Assembly (NCBI RefSeq): GCF_014656075.1
Contig: NZ_BNBS01000006.1
Location: 82,551-146,550, forward strand
Length of the DNA stretch: 64,000 nt
Direction: 5' to 3'
DNA from: Streptomyces hydrogenans
Lineage (GTDB): Bacteria; Actinomycetota; Actinomycetes; Streptomycetales; Streptomycetaceae
Shown here: piece by piece, positions 28,393 through 36,404 of the stretch
Numbering within the stretch: position 1 is the stretch's first letter
Layout of the letters: each line of letters begins with the position of its first letter
The notes under the pieces: generated by a model
Databases searched by the model: none
Seen by the model: the letters and a program-made list of their open reading frames with translations, nothing else
Told to the model about the DNA's origin: nothing
Made by a program: the position numbers and the translations under genes

Positions 28393-28626
28393 GCGTCACC
28401 CCTTCGGGAGGAGATCGCGCGCCCCCGCGCAGGGGTGCGTGACCTCTCTGGGCCGCGTGACCTCTCCAGGGGTGCGTCACCCGTCCGGGAACCGGGATCG
28501 CGTTACGTCGCCGGGAAACCGCGTCCCCCGTACGCGGGGCCGCACGGCTCCTCCGGGATCCGCGTCACCCCACCGGGCGCCGCGTGACTCCCCCGGGTGG
28601 TGCCTGACGCCTCCGGGGGCGTCAGG
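28393..28626. repeat. Array of about ten degenerate ~20-base repeats
   Basis: GCGTGACC or GCGTCACC units, usually followed by CTCC..GGG, occur near 28393, 28437, 28455, 28474, 28500, 28521, 28562, 28582, 28602 and 28619. Spacing is 18-26 bases, with two gaps of about twice that (44 and 41). Copies are imperfect. The array fills the whole gap between the small iron-box ORF and the end of the convergent gene, so it may also work as a terminator or be a decaying tandem repeat. Confidence 0.55.
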
Positions 28627-29188
28627 AGACGACGACGACCTTCGCGCCGATCGACGCGAAGGTCCACATCGCGTCACCGTCCGCCCGCTTCATCCGGATG
28701 CCGCCGGTCTTCTTCGCCGGGTCCGCCGCCGGCATCGAGCCGTCCAGCGCCGCGCTGAAGCCGACCGTCACGTCCTCCACCGTCGCGAAGCGGACCACGT
28801 GCTCGATCTGCACGCCGTCGGAGCCGCGCACCGAACCGGACCGGGAGGTCACCGCGTACGCCCCCGGCTCCGGGCTCACCGAGCTCGGAGCGACCGTGAA
28901 GGTGCGGAGCGCCTTGTTCTTCCCGTCGACCAGCCACACCCGGCGGTCCTTCAGCGCGTACACCACGCGCTCGCCCGTGCCCGAGGACGCCGGCACCGCC
29001 AGCGGGTTCTTCGCCGGCTTCTTGGTCCCGGCCGACGCCGAGGCCGAGGGAGCGACCGTGCCCGGTGTCCGCGGCTGGTCCGCGAGGTCCGCCGGCACGC
29101 TCGCCGACGCCTGGTAGGCGAGGAAGGCGACCACGGCGACGGCCGCCGCGGTGAGCCCGGCCACGAATCCCGAGCTGCTCCTTGCCAC
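28622..29188 (-). CDS. L,D-transpeptidase-like protein lacking the catalytic cysteine
   Basis: A 188-residue protein with an N-terminal signal or anchor (SGFVAGLTAAAVAVVAFLAYQ). A Ser/Ala/Lys linker leads to a YkuD-like domain: DRRVWLVDGKNKALRTFTV, GAYAVTSRSGSVRGSDG, IEHVVRF, KKTGGIRMKRADGDAMW and KVVVV. In active YkuD enzymes the GIRM segment reads (H)GCIRM. Here the Cys is Gly, and no His is placed for catalysis. It is probably a non-catalytic wall-binding or regulatory protein. GTG 29188 is chosen because GAGGTGGAG lies upstream. GTG 29197 in the same frame is an alternative. It is convergent with the small iron-box ORF. Confidence 0.75.
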   Translation of the reverse strand: MARSSSGFVAGLTAAAVAVVAFLAYQASASVPADLADQPRTPGTVAPSASASAGTKKPAKNPLAVPASSGTGERVVYALKDRRVWLVDGKNKALRTFTVAPSSVSPEPGAYAVTSRSGSVRGSDGVQIEHVVRFATVEDVTVGFSAALDGSMPAADPAKKTGGIRMKRADGDAMWTFASIGAKVVVVS

Positions 29189-29297
29189 CGTCTCCACCTC
29201 TTCGTACGTACGTGCCGAGCCTGACGCGCTGTCCGGCCTGACGGTAGCAGCAGGGTCCCCGAACGGCCGCGCGCCGCATCGCCCGCTCGTGGCGCCG

Positions 29298-29303
29298 TAG
29301 GCT
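29298..29303 (+). promoter_or_regulatory. -10 element of tsaB, probable leaderless start
   Basis: TAGGCT is followed by exactly six bases and the GTG of tsaB. The element and spacing are identical in kind to those of glmS. Confidence 0.6.
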
Positions 29304-29309
29304 GTTCGC

Positions 29310-29969
29310 GTGCTGTTGCTCGCCATGGATACCGCCACCCCCGCCGTCACCGTCGCCCTCCACGACGGCACGGCCGTCGTCGCCGAGTCGACCCGCGTCG
29401 ACGCCCGCCGCCACGGGGAGCTGCTGCTCCCCGCCGTCGACCGGGTCCTCAAGGAGGCCGGGACCGCGCTCGACGCGGTGACCGGCATCGTGGTCGGGGT
29501 CGGCCCCGGCCCCTACACCGGCCTGCGGGTCGGACTCGTCACGGCCGCCGCCTTCTCCTCCGCCCTCGGCGGGGTGCCGGTGCACGGCCTGTGCACCCTC
29601 GACGGCCTCGCCTACGCCTCCGGCATCGAGGGCCCCTTCGCGGTGGCGACCGACGCCCGCCGCAAGGAGGTCTACTGGGCGCGCTACGACGACGCCCGCA
29701 CCCGGGTCACCGACGCCGCCGTCGACCGGCCCGCCGAGATCGCCGAGCGGCTCGCCGGGCTGCCGGTCGTCGGCGCGGGCGCCCTGCTCTACCCGGACGC
29801 CTTCCCCGACGCCCGGGGCCCCGAGCACCAGTCGGCCGGCGCCCTCGCCGCCCTGGCGGCGGAGCGGCTGGCGGCGGGCGGCGGAGGCTTCCTCGACCCG
29901 CTGCCGATGTACCTGCGGCGGCCCGACGCGCAGGTGCCGAAGAACTACAAGGTGGTCACCCCCAAGTGA
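29310..29969 (+). CDS. tsaB: tRNA N6-threonylcarbamoyladenosine synthesis protein TsaB
   Basis: A 219-residue ASKHA-fold partner that stabilises TsaD in t6A formation. It begins [32 protein letters not shown] is the signature loop, and [15 protein letters not shown] is also conserved. It lacks the metal-binding histidines of TsaD, as expected. The GTG start follows a leaderless-type promoter. The stop TGA overlaps the GTG of rimI, so the two are translationally coupled. Confidence 0.94.
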   Translation: MLLLAMDTATPAVTVALHDGTAVVAESTRVDARRHGELLLPAVDRVLKEAGTALDAVTGIVVGVGPGPYTGLRVGLVTAAAFSSALGGVPVHGLCTLDGLAYASGIEGPFAVATDARRKEVYWARYDDARTRVTDAAVDRPAEIAERLAGLPVVGAGALLYPDAFPDARGPEHQSAGALAALAAERLAAGGGGFLDPLPMYLRRPDAQVPKNYKVVTPK

Positions 29970-30469
29970 GCGGGGACGCGGTGGCCGACGGCACCGTCCT
30001 GCGCGAGATGCGCTGGTGGGACCTGCCGGAGGTGCTCGCCCTGGAGGCGGAGCTGTTCCCCGAGGACGCCTGGTCGGAGGGGATGTTCTGGTCCGAGCTG
30101 GCGCACGCGCGCGGGCCCCGGGCCACCCGGCGGTACGTCGTCGCCGAGGCCCCCTCCGGGGAGCTGGCGGGCTACGCGGGCCTCGCGGCGGCCGGCGGGC
30201 TCGGGGACGTCCAGACCATCGCCGTGGCCCGCGCGCAGTGGGGCACCGGGCTCGGCGCCCGGCTGCTCACCGACCTCCTCCAGCACGCCACGGCCTTCGA
30301 GTGCGACGAGGTCCTGCTCGAAGTGCGCGTGGACAACACCCGGGCGCAGAAGCTGTACGAGCGCTTCGGCTTCGAGCCCATCGGCTTCCGCCGCGGCTAC
30401 TACCAGCCGGGCAACGTCGACGCGCTCGTGATGCGACTGACTGTTCAAGGAACTGGGACCGATATCTGA
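29966..30469 (+). CDS. rimI: Ribosomal-protein-alanine N-acetyltransferase
   Basis: A 167-residue GNAT-fold enzyme. [20 protein letters not shown] at the start, the acetyl-CoA loop [14 protein letters not shown] and [20 protein letters not shown] are all typical of RimI, which acetylates the N-terminal Ala of S18. The GTG start at 29966 overlaps the tsaB stop (GTGA). The last base of its stop TGA is the first base of the tsaD ATG. The tsaB-rimI-tsaD block is widespread in bacteria. Confidence 0.93.
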   Translation: MSGDAVADGTVLREMRWWDLPEVLALEAELFPEDAWSEGMFWSELAHARGPRATRRYVVAEAPSGELAGYAGLAAAGGLGDVQTIAVARAQWGTGLGARLLTDLLQHATAFECDEVLLEVRVDNTRAQKLYERFGFEPIGFRRGYYQPGNVDALVMRLTVQGTGTDI

Positions 30470-31584
30470 TGGCTGCTGACGAACCCCTCGTGCTCGGCAT
30501 CGAGACCTCCTGCGACGAGACCGGCGTCGGCATCGTCCACGGCACCACCCTCCTCGCCGACGCCGTGGCCTCCAGCGTCGACACCCACGCCCGCTTCGGC
30601 GGCGTGGTGCCCGAGATCGCCTCCCGGGCGCACCTGGAGGCGATGGTCCCGACGATCGAGCGGGCCCTGAAGACCGCGGGCGTCTCGGCGAAGGACCTCG
30701 ACGGCATCGCAGTCACCGCGGGCCCCGGCCTCGCGGGCGCCCTGCTCGTCGGCGTCTCCGCCGCCAAGGCGTACGCCTACGCGTTGGGCAAGCCGCTCTA
30801 CGGCGTCAACCACCTGGCCTCGCACATCTGCGTCGACCAGCTGGAGCACGGCCGGCTGCCCGAGCCGACGATGGCGCTGCTGGTCTCCGGCGGGCACTCC
30901 TCGCTGCTGCTCTCCGCGGACATCACCTCCGACGTGCGGCCGCTGGGCGCCACCATCGACGACGCCGCGGGCGAGGCCTTCGACAAGATCGCCCGCGTCC
31001 TCGACCTGGGTTTCCCCGGCGGCCCGGTCATCGACCGGCTGGCCAAGGAGGGCGACCCGGCCGCGATCGCCTTCCCGCGCGGCCTGAGCGGCGCCAAGGA
31101 CCCGGCGTACGACTTCTCGTTCTCCGGGCTCAAGACCGCCGTGGCCCGCTGGATCGAGGCCAAGCGGGCGGCCGGCGAGGAGGTGCCGGTCCGGGACGTG
31201 GCCGCCTCCTTCCAGGAGGCCGTCGTCGACGTCCTCACCCGCAAGGCCGTCCGGGCCTGCAAGGACGAGGGCGTCGACCACCTGATGATCGGCGGCGGCG
31301 TCGCCGCCAACTCGCGGCTGCGGGCGCTCGCCCAGGAGCGCTGCGAGCGGGCCGGCATCCGGCTCCGGGTGCCCCGGCCGGGCCTGTGCACCGACAACGG
31401 CGCCATGGTCGCCGCGCTCGGTTCCGAGATGGTCGCCCGCAACCGCGCCGCCTCGGACCTGGAGCTGTCGGCGGACTCCTCGCTGCCGGTGACCGACCCG
31501 CACGTGCCGGGCGCCCACGCGCACGCGCACGACCACGACCACGACCACGTGCACGAGATCAGCAAGGAGAACCTGTACTCGTGA
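30469..31584 (+). CDS. tsaD: tRNA N6-adenosine threonylcarbamoyltransferase TsaD with His-rich tail
   Basis: A 371-residue ASKHA metalloenzyme that transfers threonylcarbamoyl to A37 of t[38 protein letters not shown] (two metal His), [10 protein letters not shown] and [14 protein letters not shown] are the family motifs. [14 protein letters not shown] and [12 protein letters not shown] close the active site. After the normal C-terminus comes a ~28-residue extension with seven His alternating with Ala and Asp ([15 protein letters not shown]). Such a tail could bind metal ions. The ATG overlaps the rimI stop by one base. Confidence 0.96.
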   Translation: MAADEPLVLGIETSCDETGVGIVHGTTLLADAVASSVDTHARFGGVVPEIASRAHLEAMVPTIERALKTAGVSAKDLDGIAVTAGPGLAGALLVGVSAAKAYAYALGKPLYGVNHLASHICVDQLEHGRLPEPTMALLVSGGHSSLLLSADITSDVRPLGATIDDAAGEAFDKIARVLDLGFPGGPVIDRLAKEGDPAAIAFPRGLSGAKDPAYDFSFSGLKTAVARWIEAKRAAGEEVPVRDVAASFQEAVVDVLTRKAVRACKDEGVDHLMIGGGVAANSRLRALAQERCERAGIRLRVPRPGLCTDNGAMVAALGSEMVARNRAASDLELSADSSLPVTDPHVPGAHAHAHDHDHDHVHEISKENLYS

Positions 31585-31841
31585 GGGTCACGCTCATGTG
31601 GGAGGCCCGGGCGGTGCAGGGCCGGGGCCCCGAACTCCTGGAGTGGGCCCGGGCCGGGGCGCGGGTGCTGGCCCGCGAGCCGGTCCGCCGGGAGGTCTTC
31701 CGGGCGCCCCAGGACCGGGTCCTCGTCCTCACCTGGTGGGACGCGGACGCGCTCGACGCCGAGCTGCCCGAGCTGCCGGAGCCGGACGCCGCGCTGATCA
31801 CCCGTCCGGTTCACCGCTGGCGCTTCGAATCGGTCGAATAG
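31581..31841 (+). CDS. Conserved small protein behind tsaD
   Basis: An 86-residue protein starting with a GTG that overlaps the tsaD stop (GTGA), hence translationally coupled. The sequence [20 protein letters not shown] ... [20 protein letters not shown] alternates strands and helices, like a small ferredoxin-like (antibiotic-biosynthesis-monooxygenase type) fold, but no motif proves this. It has no signal peptide or membrane segment. Function is unknown. Coupling to tsaD suggests a housekeeping role. Confidence 0.75.
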   Translation: MRVTLMWEARAVQGRGPELLEWARAGARVLAREPVRREVFRAPQDRVLVLTWWDADALDAELPELPEPDAALITRPVHRWRFESVE

Positions 31842-31896
31842 ATGAACCGTTCGACGGTCGAGCAACCTTTCGACCGGATCGGGCATCCCACAGCCC

Positions 31897-32745
31897 GTGA
31901 AGAAGCAGATCTCGATGTGGGCGGCGCTGACCGCGGTGACGCTCCTGATGACGGGCTGCACGGCCGAGACCCCGCCCCCGGCCCAGGTGCCGCCCCCGGC
32001 GGCCCCGGCCGCCACGAAGAAGGCCCAGGCCCAGGAGCCCGCCCCGGCCCCGCCGGCGGCCCGGGCCGCCGCCTACCGCAAGTGGGGGATCGAGCCGCTG
32101 GCCGCGCCGCCCGCCCCGCCCGCCGTCAAGCCGGTGAAGCGGGCGCCCGGCGGACCGGTCCCGGTGATCAGCGACATCCCGACCGACGACAAGGTCGTCT
32201 TCCTCACCATCGACGACGGGGCCGAGAAGGACCCGGAGTTCGTGCGGATGATGGACGAGCTGGGCGTCCCCTTCACCATGTTCCTCACCGACTCGGTGAT
32301 CAGCGGGAACTACGGCTACTTCGACCCGCTCGTCGCCCAGGGCCACGGCGTCGCCAACCACACCCTCACCCACCCGAACCTGCGCACCCTCTCCCAGGAG
32401 GCCCAGCGCCGCGAGATCTGCGGCCAGCAGGAGAAGCTGCGGAAACGATACGGCTCCGCCCCGCGCCTCTTCCGGCCCCCCTTCGGCAACTGGAACGAGG
32501 CCACCCGCGCCGCCGCCGGCACCTGCGGCGTCGACGCGATCGTCCTCTGGCGCGAGTCCATGCAGATCAAGAACATGCAGTACCAGCGCGGCGACCGGAA
32601 GCTCCACCCCGGCGACATCGTCCTCGCCCACTTCCGCGGCCCCGGCGAGCTCAAGGGCCGCACGATGACCGAGATGACCGCCACGATGCTGCGCAGGATC
32701 CGGGAGCAGGGCTTCACGGTGGCCCGCCTGGAGGACTACGTCTAG
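31897..32745 (+). CDS. Lipoprotein polysaccharide deacetylase (NodB-type)
   Basis: A 282-residue exported enzyme. The signal peptide ends in the lipobox LMTGC at ~residue 23, giving a membrane lipoprotein. A Pro/Ala-rich spacer follows. The NodB fold shows VVFLTIDDGAEKDPEF (motif 1, usually TFDDG), NHTLTHPNL (metal-binding H-T-x-T-H), FRPPFGNWNE (motif 3) and IVLAHFRGPGEL near the end. Such enzymes usually remove acetyl groups from GlcNAc or MurNAc in the cell wall, but the substrate is unproven. A close paralogue lies at 36405. The start is a GTG without a clear ribosome binding site. Confidence 0.88.
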   Translation: MKKQISMWAALTAVTLLMTGCTAETPPPAQVPPPAAPAATKKAQAQEPAPAPPAARAAAYRKWGIEPLAAPPAPPAVKPVKRAPGGPVPVISDIPTDDKVVFLTIDDGAEKDPEFVRMMDELGVPFTMFLTDSVISGNYGYFDPLVAQGHGVANHTLTHPNLRTLSQEAQRREICGQQEKLRKRYGSAPRLFRPPFGNWNEATRAAAGTCGVDAIVLWRESMQIKNMQYQRGDRKLHPGDIVLAHFRGPGELKGRTMTEMTATMLRRIREQGFTVARLEDYV

Positions 32746-32763
32746 GAAGTTCTCCGGGCGCGG

Positions 32764-32790
32764 TGTCGATGCGGGCCCGTCCCGTTCGAC
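32764..32790 (+). promoter_or_regulatory. ECF42-type promoter of the DGPF-sigma operon
   Basis: TGTCGA at 32764-32769 and CGAC at 32787-32790 are 17 bases apart, about 50 bases before the DGPF start codon. As I recall it, ECF42 sigma factors recognise a TGTCGA -35 and a CGA-type -10 in front of their own DGPF genes, so this site fits autoregulation. Confidence 0.6.
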
Positions 32791-32841
32791 GTATGTGTGG
32801 AAGGCGGGGAACGGCCCCGCCACCGCACCCCAGGAGTCACC

Positions 32842-33207
32842 ATGCCCCGCTTCCTCTCCCTCGTCCGCATCGAGGAGAACACCATCGACATGGAGAGCGC
32901 CGACCCCGGCTTCGAGGAGCGGATGGGCGCGCTCTTCGCGGAGATCACCAAGGCCGGCGCCATGGTGGACACCGCCGGGCTCCGGCCCACCGCCGAGTCC
33001 ACCCGGATCACCTGGTCGGACGGGAAGCTGTCCTTCACCGACGGCCCCTTCACCGAGACCAAGGAGGTCGTCGGCGGCTACGCGATGCTCCAGTGCAAGG
33101 ACATGGCCGAGGCCGTCGAGTGGGGCAAGCGGTTCCTCGCCGTCCACCCGCCGCAGTGGAAGGTCGGCCTGGAGGTCCGCGAGGTCGAGGAGATGCCGGA
33201 GGGCTGA
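32842..33207 (+). CDS. YCII-related DGPF-motif protein, partner of the ECF42 sigma factor
   Basis: A 121-residue protein, MPRFLSLVRIEENTID ... LSFTDGPFTETKEVVGGY ... EVEEMPEG. DGPF-T-E-K is the motif that names the family, and the fold is the ferredoxin-like YCII type. ATG 32842 has AGGAG at 32832-32836. The gene is 16 bases before an ECF42-group sigma gene, the standard context of these proteins, which are thought to be controlled by that sigma factor. Their enzymatic or sensory role is not known. Confidence 0.88.
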   Translation: MPRFLSLVRIEENTIDMESADPGFEERMGALFAEITKAGAMVDTAGLRPTAESTRITWSDGKLSFTDGPFTETKEVVGGYAMLQCKDMAEAVEWGKRFLAVHPPQWKVGLEVREVEEMPEG

Positions 33208-33223
33208 GCCCGCCTGTGCTGTC

Positions 33224-34483
33224 ATGAGGACCGTGACGGTGGAGAACACGCTGGAGACGGTCTTCCGGATGGAGTCGGCGCGGATCATCGCCACGGTGAC
33301 GCGGGTCGTCCGGGACGTCGGCATCGCCGAGGAGATCGCCCAGGACGCCCTCGTCGCCGCCCTGGAGCAGTGGCCGCGGTCAGGCGTCCCGGACCGCCCG
33401 GGAGCCTGGCTCACGGCCACCGCCAAGCACCGCGCCGTCGACCTGGTGCGGCGCCGCGAGACGTACGCGCGCAAGCTCGCCGAGGTCGGCCGGACCCTGC
33501 CGGAGGAGGCGTACGACCCCGAGCCCGCCGGCCCCGGCGACATCGACGACGACGTCCTCCGGCTGGTCTTCACCACCTGCCACCCGGTGCTCTCCGCCGA
33601 GGCCCGGGCGGCGCTCACCCTGCGGCTCGTCTGCGGCCTGCGCACCGACGAGATCGCCCGCGCCTTCCTCGTCCCCGAGGCGACCGTCGCGGCCCGGATC
33701 ACCCGCGCCAAACGGGCGCTCGCGAAGGCGGGCGTGGAGTTCGAGGTGCCGTACGGCCCCGAGCGGGCGGCCCGGCTCGGCTCCGTCCTGGAGGTCGTCT
33801 ACCTGGTCTTCAACGAGGGGTACGCGGCCACCGCCGGCGACGACCTGCTGCGCCCGGCGCTCTGCGAGGACGCGCTCCGGCTGGCCCGCGGCCTCGCCGC
33901 CCTCCTGCCGGACGAGAGCGAGGCGCACGGGCTCGCCGCCCTCCTCGAACTCCAGGCGTCCCGCATCCCCGCCCGCACCGGACCCGACGGGCACCCGGTG
34001 CTCCTCGCCGACCAGGACCGGCGGCACTGGAACCGGCTGCTCGTGCGGCGCGGCTACGACGCCCTCGCCCGGGCCGGGGGAGGACGCGGCTACGGCCCGT
34101 ACGCCCTCCAGGCCGCCATCGCCGCCTGCCACGCGCGGGCCGCCTCCTACCGGGAGACGGACTGGGCGGTGATCGCCGGACTCTACGGGCGGCTGATGGA
34201 GCGGGCCCCGTCCCCGGTGGTCGAGCTGAACCGCGCGGTGGCCGTCTCGATGACCGAGGGCCCGGCCGCCGCCCTCGCCCTCGTCGACGCCCTCGCCGCC
34301 GAACCCGCCCTGGCCCGCTACCACTTGCTCCCGAGCGTCCGCGGCGACCTGCTCGCCCGGCTGGGCCGCGCGGAGGAGGCACGGGCGGAGTTCGCGCGGG
34401 CGGCGGAGCTGACGCGCAACGAGCGCGAGCGGGCCCTGCTGCGCGCCCGGGCGGCCGAACTCCCGTCCGGGGAGGCGTCGTAG
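33224..34483 (+). CDS. ECF42-group RNA polymerase sigma factor with C-terminal TPR-like extension
   Basis: A 419-residue protein, about twice the usual ECF length. Sigma region 2 is at ~10-80 (RMESARIIATVTRVVRDVGIAEE, AWLTATAKHRAVDLVRR). Region 4 is at ~110-170 (LTLRLVCGLRTDEIARAFLV, TVAARITRAKRALAKAG). The remaining ~240 residues contain VYLVFNEGYAAT, LLLELQ-like and AAIAACHARA segments typical of the DUF6596/TPR-like ECF42 tail. No anti-sigma gene is adjacent. Control is thought to act through the tail. It is co-transcribed with the DGPF gene, whose promoter fits this sigma group. Confidence 0.92.
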   Translation: MRTVTVENTLETVFRMESARIIATVTRVVRDVGIAEEIAQDALVAALEQWPRSGVPDRPGAWLTATAKHRAVDLVRRRETYARKLAEVGRTLPEEAYDPEPAGPGDIDDDVLRLVFTTCHPVLSAEARAALTLRLVCGLRTDEIARAFLVPEATVAARITRAKRALAKAGVEFEVPYGPERAARLGSVLEVVYLVFNEGYAATAGDDLLRPALCEDALRLARGLAALLPDESEAHGLAALLELQASRIPARTGPDGHPVLLADQDRRHWNRLLVRRGYDALARAGGGRGYGPYALQAAIAACHARAASYRETDWAVIAGLYGRLMERAPSPVVELNRAVAVSMTEGPAAALALVDALAAEPALARYHLLPSVRGDLLARLGRAEEARAEFARAAELTRNERERALLRARAAELPSGEAS

Positions 34484-34486
34484 GCT
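34481..34486 (+). promoter_or_regulatory. -10 element of the membrane protein gene, probable leaderless start
   Basis: TAGGCT includes the TAG stop codon of the sigma gene and is followed by exactly six bases and the ATG at 34493. Confidence 0.55.
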
Positions 34487-34492
34487 GCGCGG

Positions 34493-35158
34493 ATGGCCCC
34501 GCGCACCCTCCTCCCCCCGCCGCCCCCGCCCGCCGAGCTGCGCAGCTGGCCCGACCGGGACGCGCTCCTCGCCGACCGGGCGCTGGCGCTGGACGTGCTG
34601 CGGCGGCGGCTGCTCGGCGGCGGCCGGTTCGCGCTGTACGCCGGGTCGGTGCTGGTGCTCCAGCTGGGCTGGGGCATGGTCGGCGTGACGCTCGCCGACC
34701 TCGGCAACGGGGCGATCCTCGACCCGATCACCTTCTTCGTCGGGCTGATCGTCGCCGTCCTCGGCCTCGGAGTGCTGGTGCCGGGCGTCTGGCTCGCCGT
34801 GCGCGGGGTGCGGCACGACCGCGTGGTGCGCGAACGGCTGGTCCGCTGGGCGGCCCTCGACCGGCACGGGCCGACGGACGCGCGGCTGCGCGCCCCCGTC
34901 CTGAGCGCCTGCTGGATGGTGCTCTCCACCGTCCTGTGCGGCCTCGGACTGTGGCTGGGCTTCGCGGTGCCGGCCGGGGCGGACCCGGCGGACGGCCGCG
35001 GGCTCGTCGCGTACGGCATGGGCGTCGCGCTCATCTTCTGGATCAACGGCCTGATCGGGCTCTTCAAGGCCGTCGGGCACTACCGGACGGTGCTCAGGGT
35101 CGTGCCGCCCCGGCCGGCCGCCCGATCAGCATCGTCGGAGCCCCCGCGACACGGGTGA
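34493..35158 (+). CDS. Integral membrane protein of unknown function
   Basis: A 221-residue protein with a Pro-rich N-terminus (LLPPPPPPAELRSWPDRD), then four hydrophobic segments at ~45-70, 78-103, 140-160 and 172-195. It matches no family I can name. It lies 9 bases behind the ECF42 sigma gene but has its own leaderless-type promoter. Its last 65 bases overlap the 3' end of the convergent methyltransferase gene. Confidence 0.75.
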   Translation: MAPRTLLPPPPPPAELRSWPDRDALLADRALALDVLRRRLLGGGRFALYAGSVLVLQLGWGMVGVTLADLGNGAILDPITFFVGLIVAVLGLGVLVPGVWLAVRGVRHDRVVRERLVRWAALDRHGPTDARLRAPVLSACWMVLSTVLCGLGLWLGFAVPAGADPADGRGLVAYGMGVALIFWINGLIGLFKAVGHYRTVLRVVPPRPAARSASSEPPRHG

Positions 35159-36278
35159 GCAGGACCGTCGCCGCGTTCGGCCCCTTCGGCCGCACCTTCC
35201 GCCGGATCTCCTCGGGCTCCACGGCCGAGCCGCGCTTCTTCACCGTCAGGACGCCCACCTCGCGCTCGCGCAGCAGCGCCTTCAGCTTCTTGAGGTTGAA
35301 GGGGAGCACGTCGGTGATCTCGTAGGCGGAGGCGTACGGGGTGGGGGCGAGGACGTCGGAGGTGACGTAGGCGATCGTCTCGTCGATCAGGCCGCCGGAC
35401 AGCTCCTCGGCGACCTCGGAGACCAGGTGGGCGCGGATGACGGCGCCGTCGGGCTCGTACAGGTACCGGCCGACCGGGCGGACCGCCGGATCGGGCAGGC
35501 CCCGGCCGAGGAGGCTCGTGCCGGAGGGCAGCAGGGTGGCGCGGCGCGCGCCCGGTTCCGTGCCGAACCACAGGACCGCCTCCTTCACGTCGCCGCCGTC
35601 CGAGATCCACTCCGCCTCGGCCTCGGCGGGGACGGTCTCGTGCGGGATGCCGGGGGCGATCTTGAGGGCGGCGCGCGGGGCCTTGCGGGCGGCCTCGACC
35701 GCCCAGGAGAGCGGCGGCGAGTACGCCTCGGGGTCGAAGATCCGGCCCCGGCCGCCGCGCCGCGCCGGGTCGACGAAGACGGCGTCGTACGGGCTGGTGT
35801 CGATCTCGGTGACGTCGGCGCAGCGGACCTCGATCAGGTCCGCGAGGCCCAGCGCGGCGGCGTTGGCGCGGGCGACCTCGGCGGTGAGCGGGTCGCGGTC
35901 GACGGCGAGCACGGAGACGCCGGCGCGGGCCAGCGCCAGCGCGTCGCCGCCGATGCCGGAGCAGAGGTCGGCGACGCTGCGCACGCCCAGTTCCCCGAGC
36001 CTGGCCGCGCGGTGGGCGCCGACCGAGGCCCGGGTGGACTGCTCGACGCCGTTCGGCGTGAAGTACATCCGGTACGCGTCCTCCGCGCCGAACTTCGCCA
36101 CCGCGCGCTGCCGCAGCCGGGCCTGCCCGAGGGCGGCCGAGACCAGCTCGGCGGGGTGGTCGCGGCGCAGCCGGGAGGCGACCGCCAGTTCCCGGGCGGG
36201 GTCGTAGTCGCGCAGGGCGGCGAGGAGCGTCTGGCCCTCGGGGGAGAGCAGGGCGGCGAAGGAGGCGAGGTCGGTCAC
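35094..36278 (-). CDS. Class I SAM-dependent methyltransferase with THUMP-like C-terminal domain
   Basis: A 394-residue protein. SVADLCSGIGGDALALARAG is the SAM-binding motif I and VLAVDRDPLTAEVARANAAA motif II. YDAVFVDPARRGGRGRIFDP contains a D-P-A-R catalytic-type motif seen in RNA or tRNA methyltransferases. The C-terminal ~100 residues (PFNLKKLKALLREREVGVLTVKKRG) match the THUMP-like region found in this actinobacterial family. The target is probably an RNA, by inference. The GTG at 36278 lies 6 bases behind a GAGAAT hexamer. The long upstream open frame to 37217 is a GC-rich artefact. Confidence 0.88.
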   Translation of the reverse strand: MTDLASFAALLSPEGQTLLAALRDYDPARELAVASRLRRDHPAELVSAALGQARLRQRAVAKFGAEDAYRMYFTPNGVEQSTRASVGAHRAARLGELGVRSVADLCSGIGGDALALARAGVSVLAVDRDPLTAEVARANAAALGLADLIEVRCADVTEIDTSPYDAVFVDPARRGGRGRIFDPEAYSPPLSWAVEAARKAPRAALKIAPGIPHETVPAEAEAEWISDGGDVKEAVLWFGTEPGARRATLLPSGTSLLGRGLPDPAVRPVGRYLYEPDGAVIRAHLVSEVAEELSGGLIDETIAYVTSDVLAPTPYASAYEITDVLPFNLKKLKALLREREVGVLTVKKRGSAVEPEEIRRKVRPKGPNAATVLLTRVAGAPTMLIGRPAGAARP

Positions 36279-36284
36279 CGTCCC

Positions 36285-36290
36285 ATTCTC
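36285..36290 (-). promoter_or_regulatory. -10 element of the methyltransferase gene, probable leaderless start
   Basis: On the minus strand GAGAAT is followed by six bases and the GTG start codon. Confidence 0.5.
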
Positions 36291-36404
36291 CCTGTGGGCC
36301 GGGTGGGGGACGGTGGGGCCGGTACGGCGGTGTCGCGGCCGGAAGGGGCGGGCGCGCTGACAGGATGCGGCGCCATACCGGTCGTACGACAAAAGGAAGA
36401 AATG

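Noticed and set aside
31559..32015. Minus-strand frames opposite the small gene behind tsaD
   Set aside because: The plus-strand gene is coupled to tsaD by a GTGA overlap. The minus frames have no start signals and biased composition.
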